Positions 61,002 to 64,000 of a stretch of DNA of 64,000 bases are shown here, piece by piece. The DNA is from Enterocloster lavalensis (lineage in GTDB: Bacteria > Bacillota > Clostridia > Lachnospirales > Lachnospiraceae). A program made the position numbers and the translations under genes. The notes under the pieces were generated by a model that saw only the letters and a list, made by a program, of their open reading frames with translations, ran no database searches and was not told the origin of the DNA. How positions within the stretch are numbered: position 1 is the first letter of the stretch; the number at the start of each line of letters is the position of its first letter. The stretch lies in the NCBI RefSeq assembly GCF_902364025.1, contig NZ_CABJCG010000006.1, positions 202,524 through 266,523 on the forward strand, given 5' to 3'.

Positions 61002-61301
61002 ATGCTGATTCAAAAAGCCGCAATGGCCGGCACCCTGGAATCCAGCGACGCGCAGGTCACGGTAGAGCCGGGAACGGGCGCCCTGGAGCTCTCCATTGAG
61101 AGCAATGTAATCCACCAGTTCGGGCGGCAGATCCGCCGGACCGTACTGGACACCTTAACCCGTCTGGATGTGACGGACGCCAGGATCACCGTGGTGGACA
61201 AGGGCGCCTTAGACTGCACCCTGAAGGCGCGGGTGGAATGCGCCGTGTACCGTTCCGCCGGACAGACGGAACATCTTCCGTGGGGAGGTGCGATTCAATG
61301 A
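61002..61301 (+). CDS. citD: Citrate lyase acyl carrier protein CitD (gamma subunit)
   Basis: A 99-aa carrier subunit of citrate lyase. The segment AGTLESSDAQVTVEPG has S14, the site for the phosphoribosyl-dephospho-CoA prosthetic group. GGAGGGG precedes the ATG. The citE start overlaps its stop by 4 bp. No citC, citX or citG, needed to build and acetylate the cofactor, are seen in the window. Confidence 0.95.
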   Translation: MLIQKAAMAGTLESSDAQVTVEPGTGALELSIESNVIHQFGRQIRRTVLDTLTRLDVTDARITVVDKGALDCTLKARVECAVYRSAGQTEHLPWGGAIQ

Positions 61302-62200
61302 CTCATCCTGACAAAAAGCGTCTGAGACGCTCCATGATGTTTTTAAACTGCCAGAAACCGGGGCTGATCAAGGACCCGTACATCTACGGCGCGGACTCCA
61401 TTATGCTGGATCTGGAGGACGCCGTGGCGGAGAACCAGAAGGACGCGGCCCGCTACTCCCTGTTCCACGCTCTGAGGGAAATCGACTACCGCGGCGTGGA
61501 GCGGGTGGTGCGCATCAACGGCCTGGACACGCCCCACTGGCGGGAGGACATCCGGGTCTGCGTGGCCGGAGGGGCCGACACCATCCGCATCGCTAAAACC
61601 GAGCGCGCCCAGGATGTGCGCGTGGTGGAGGAAGCCGTAACCGCGGCCGAGGAAGAATTTGGCGTGCCGGTTGGCCGAACCCTGCTGATGGCGGCCATCG
61701 AGTCCACCCGCGGCGTGTTAAACGCCCTGGAAATCTGCGAGTCCTCGGAGCGGCTCTTCGGAATCGCCTTAAGCGGCGGGGACTACACCAAGGATTTGCA
61801 GACCGTGATCTCCGGAACCGGCGTGGAACTGGCCGGGGCCAGGCAGCACATGATCATCGCGGCCAGGGCGGCGGGCGTCCAGTGTTTTGACACTGTGTTC
61901 ACCAATCTGGACGACATGGAGGGATTTGAGCGGGAGGTGCGGATGATCAAGATGATGGGATTTGACGGCAAGAGCCTGGTCAATCCCCGGCAGATCGAGA
62001 TCGTCCACAAAATCTTCACTCCCACCCGCAAGGAGATCATTTTCGCAGAGAAGGTGGTGCGGGAGATTGACGAGAAAAAGGCCCAGGGCATCGGCGTTTT
62101 CACCGTAGACGGCAAGATGATCGACATCGCATTCTACGACGGAGCCATGAGAACGCTGCGGCTGGCAAAAGCATCCGGTGTATATGAGGGGGATTTGTAA
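61298..62200 (+). CDS. citE: Citrate lyase beta subunit CitE
   Basis: A 300-aa HpcH/HpaI-fold lyase that splits citryl-ACP into oxaloacetate and acetyl-ACP. The N-terminal RRSMMFLNCQKPGLIKDPYI and SIMLDLEDAVAENQKDAAR motifs are typical, with metal-binding E and D residues and the GGDYTKDL segment. The ATGA overlap with citD shows translational coupling. Confidence 0.95.
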   Translation: MTHPDKKRLRRSMMFLNCQKPGLIKDPYIYGADSIMLDLEDAVAENQKDAARYSLFHALREIDYRGVERVVRINGLDTPHWREDIRVCVAGGADTIRIAKTERAQDVRVVEEAVTAAEEEFGVPVGRTLLMAAIESTRGVLNALEICESSERLFGIALSGGDYTKDLQTVISGTGVELAGARQHMIIAARAAGVQCFDTVFTNLDDMEGFEREVRMIKMMGFDGKSLVNPRQIEIVHKIFTPTRKEIIFAEKVVREIDEKKAQGIGVFTVDGKMIDIAFYDGAMRTLRLAKASGVYEGDL

Positions 62201-62201
62201 A

Positions 62202-63767
62202 ATGATCAATCAGGTTGGACGAGAGATTCCCGACGAGCTTCTGGCCCGGTACGGGAAAAAAGGATTTGAGGGGTCCTATGCAAGGGACGACGAGCAGTAC
62301 CGCAAGGCTGCTCCCACCGTGCGCGCCGTGGTGGACCCGAAACAGGAGAAACAAGTCGGCTCCATCCGGGAAGCATTGGAGAAATGCGGGCTGAAGGACG
62401 GCATGGTGCTCTCCTTCCACCACCATTTCCGGGACGGAGATTATATTGTGAATATGGTAATGGAGCAGGTAAACGCCATGGGCGTGAAGGATATCACCAT
62501 CTGCGCCAGCTCCCTTGGAGCTGCCCATGATCCGGTGGCGGCGCTCATCGAAGAGGGCGTGGTCACGGGCATCCAGTCCTCCGGCGTGCGGGGCAAGATC
62601 GGCGAGGCCATCTCCTACGGCAAGCTGAAAACCCCGGCCATCATCCGCTCCCACGGCGGGCGGGTGCGTGCCATCGAGGAGGGCGACGTGCACATCGACA
62701 TCGCCTTTATCGGCGCTCCCACCTCCGACGCCTTCGGAAATGCCAGAGGCGTGGGCGGAAAGAGCGACTGCGGCGTGCTCTCCTACTCCATGGTGGACGC
62801 CAGGTACGCGGACCACGTGGTGGTGATCACTGACTGTCTGGTGCCCTTCCCCAACTTCCCGCCCAGCATCTCCATGGTGGACGTGGACTACGTGTGTGTG
62901 GTGGACGAGATCGGCAACCCGGCCAAGATTGTCAGCAACGCGGTGCGCATGACCAAGGACGTGCGGGAGCTGAAGATGGCGGAGTATTGTACCAGGCTCA
63001 TTGAGCTGTCGCCGTTTTTTAAGGACGGTTTCTCCTTCCAGACCGGCGCGGGCGGAGCTTCGCTGGCGGTGAATACGATGCTGCGGCCGATTATGGAGGA
63101 GAAAGATATCCACATGAGCTTTGCCATCGGCGGCATTACCAAGCCCATGTGCGATCTTCTGGACGCGGGGCTGGTGCGCAATATTGTGGATGCGCAGGCC
63201 TTTGATCTGGGGGCGATTGAGTCCATTAAGAACAATCCGAGGCATTTTGAGATTTCTACTTCCGAGTACGCCAATCCCTTGAATAAGGGGGCCTTTGTCA
63301 ACAAACTGGATTTTGTGATTCTGGGGGCGTTGGAGGTGGACGTGGATTTCAACGTCAACGTGGTGACCGGCTCCGACGGAATCGTGCGCGGGGCTCCGGG
63401 TGGGCATCCGGATACGGCGGCCGGGTCCAACTGTTCCATTATTGTGGCCCCGCTGGTCCGTGGGCGCATTCCCACTGTCTGCGACAAGGTGGTGACGGTG
63501 GTGACGCCCGGGGAGGCGGTGGATATCGTGGTGACGGATTACGGAATTGCAATTAATCCCAGGCGGACGGATCTGATCGAGGCGTATGAGGGGTGCGGGC
63601 TTCCGATTTGTAGGATTGAGGAGCTGCGGGATATCGCTTATTCCATTGTGGGAACGCCGGATGAGATTCAGTTTAAGGACCGGGTTGTGGGGATTATTGA
63701 AAGCCGGGACGGGACGATTTTGGATGTAGTGAGGGAAATTAAGGAGTATGAGTTTGTGGAGGGATGA
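62202..63767 (+). CDS. citF: Citrate lyase alpha subunit CitF (citrate CoA-transferase)
   Basis: A 521-aa subunit that transfers acetyl-ACP to citrate. Conserved parts include LSFHHHFRDGDYIVNMVM, GVRGKIGEAISYG and GAPTSDAFGNARG. The ATG follows GGGGG one base after the citE stop. From about position 63050 the codons change from C-ending to G/T-rich, although the protein stays typical to its end. A terminator lies at 63929. Confidence 0.95.
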   Translation: MINQVGREIPDELLARYGKKGFEGSYARDDEQYRKAAPTVRAVVDPKQEKQVGSIREALEKCGLKDGMVLSFHHHFRDGDYIVNMVMEQVNAMGVKDITICASSLGAAHDPVAALIEEGVVTGIQSSGVRGKIGEAISYGKLKTPAIIRSHGGRVRAIEEGDVHIDIAFIGAPTSDAFGNARGVGGKSDCGVLSYSMVDARYADHVVVITDCLVPFPNFPPSISMVDVDYVCVVDEIGNPAKIVSNAVRMTKDVRELKMAEYCTRLIELSPFFKDGFSFQTGAGGASLAVNTMLRPIMEEKDIHMSFAIGGITKPMCDLLDAGLVRNIVDAQAFDLGAIESIKNNPRHFEISTSEYANPLNKGAFVNKLDFVILGALEVDVDFNVNVVTGSDGIVRGAPGGHPDTAAGSNCSIIVAPLVRGRIPTVCDKVVTVVTPGEAVDIVVTDYGIAINPRRTDLIEAYEGCGLPICRIEELRDIAYSIVGTPDEIQFKDRVVGIIESRDGTILDVVREIKEYEFVEG

Positions 63768-63928
63768 AGGGGATGTCGTTAATTAGATTGTTTTTTGTGG
63801 GTGGGGGATTGGAAGGGGATTTTGAAATAGGGTTGTCGAAATGTAAGATCGTAGAATTTTAGATATTGGATATGGACTGAGGCGGCAGGACGCGGGTTTT
63901 GAGGCGGGTGCGGCTGAGGTGGGATGGG

Positions 63929-63972
63929 GCCGGCTCTGCGGGAAGATGAATTGCAGGGCCGGCTTCGTTTTT
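63929..63972 (+). terminator. Terminator of citDEF
   Basis: GCCGGCTCTGC and GCAGGGCCGGC form an 11-bp stem with one G-T pair, followed by TTCGTTTTT. It lies about 160 bp after citF. The bases between (63768-63928) show no gene. Confidence 0.8.
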
Positions 63973-64000
63973 GGGGTGGGGTGAGGAGGCGGGTGGGTGG

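Noticed and set aside
62100..63407. 435-codon open frame on the minus strand across citE/citF
   Set aside because: It is opposite well-conserved citF, lacks recognisable motifs and is rich in H, V and D as expected from antisense of high-GC genes.

Overview
The window reads as chromosome of a high-GC, gut-type member of the Clostridia, most likely Lachnospiraceae (Enterocloster/Lachnoclostridium-like). This is inferred from AGGAGG-type ribosome binding sites, a Firmicute-style split tyrosine kinase system (cpsB/C/D), an msmX-type shared ATPase, CvfB, YitT, an Opp system, citrate lyase and an anaerobe-type molybdenum hydroxylase operon. There is no phage, transposase or CRISPR array. One tRNA gene is present (tRNA-Gln, CUG).

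Layout. 1-4226 (minus): ftsE-ftsX, an EnvC-like M23 hydrolase and a C-terminally truncated S41 protease, a cell-division peptidoglycan hydrolase operon. 4365-9623 (minus): a PucR/CdaR-type regulator, msmX, YitT, cvfB and an acyl-ACP thioesterase. 9932-18092 (minus): a molybdenum hydroxylase operon with an MFS transporter, 2Fe-2S subunit, Mo subunit, a FAD subunit carrying an inserted GltD-like module, an IscU-like scaffold and a MocA-HD maturation protein; a divergent TetR gene faces it across two matching palindromes. 19206-40109 (minus): a 20.9 kb exopolysaccharide/capsule operon of 20 genes. 40110-41314: a promoter segment bounded by inverted repeats plus a tyrosine recombinase. 41500-41755: a 256-bp imperfect palindrome. 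41786-55039: cysteine desulfidase, an Opp peptide importer, then divergent dppA, malY, XRE-cupin, M19 dipeptidase and a serine hydrolase. 55034-56511: two paralogous unknown proteins around two small HTH genes. 56586-63767: tRNA-Gln, a CitMHS transporter with an alpha/beta hydrolase, two tandem LysR regulators and citDEF.

The most notable system is the capsule switch. Two 26-bp inverted sites (40127-40152 and 40448-40473) flank 295 bp that hold a near-consensus promoter (TTGACT-17-TATGAT). In this assembly the promoter points away from the capsule operon and antisense to the adjacent recombinase gene, so the sequence appears captured in an OFF state. Inversion would put the promoter about 75 nt upstream of cpsB. 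The pattern fits recombinase-driven phase variation of surface polysaccharide.

Other observations of interest are an 11-G homopolymer inside oppA (possible slippage switch), a family of 40-bp repeats lying just after stop codons or terminators at four places, divergent oppA/dppA promoters whose -35 boxes form one 14-bp palindrome, and the nested FAD/GltD fusion. All functional calls come from reading motifs by eye; no database search was run.
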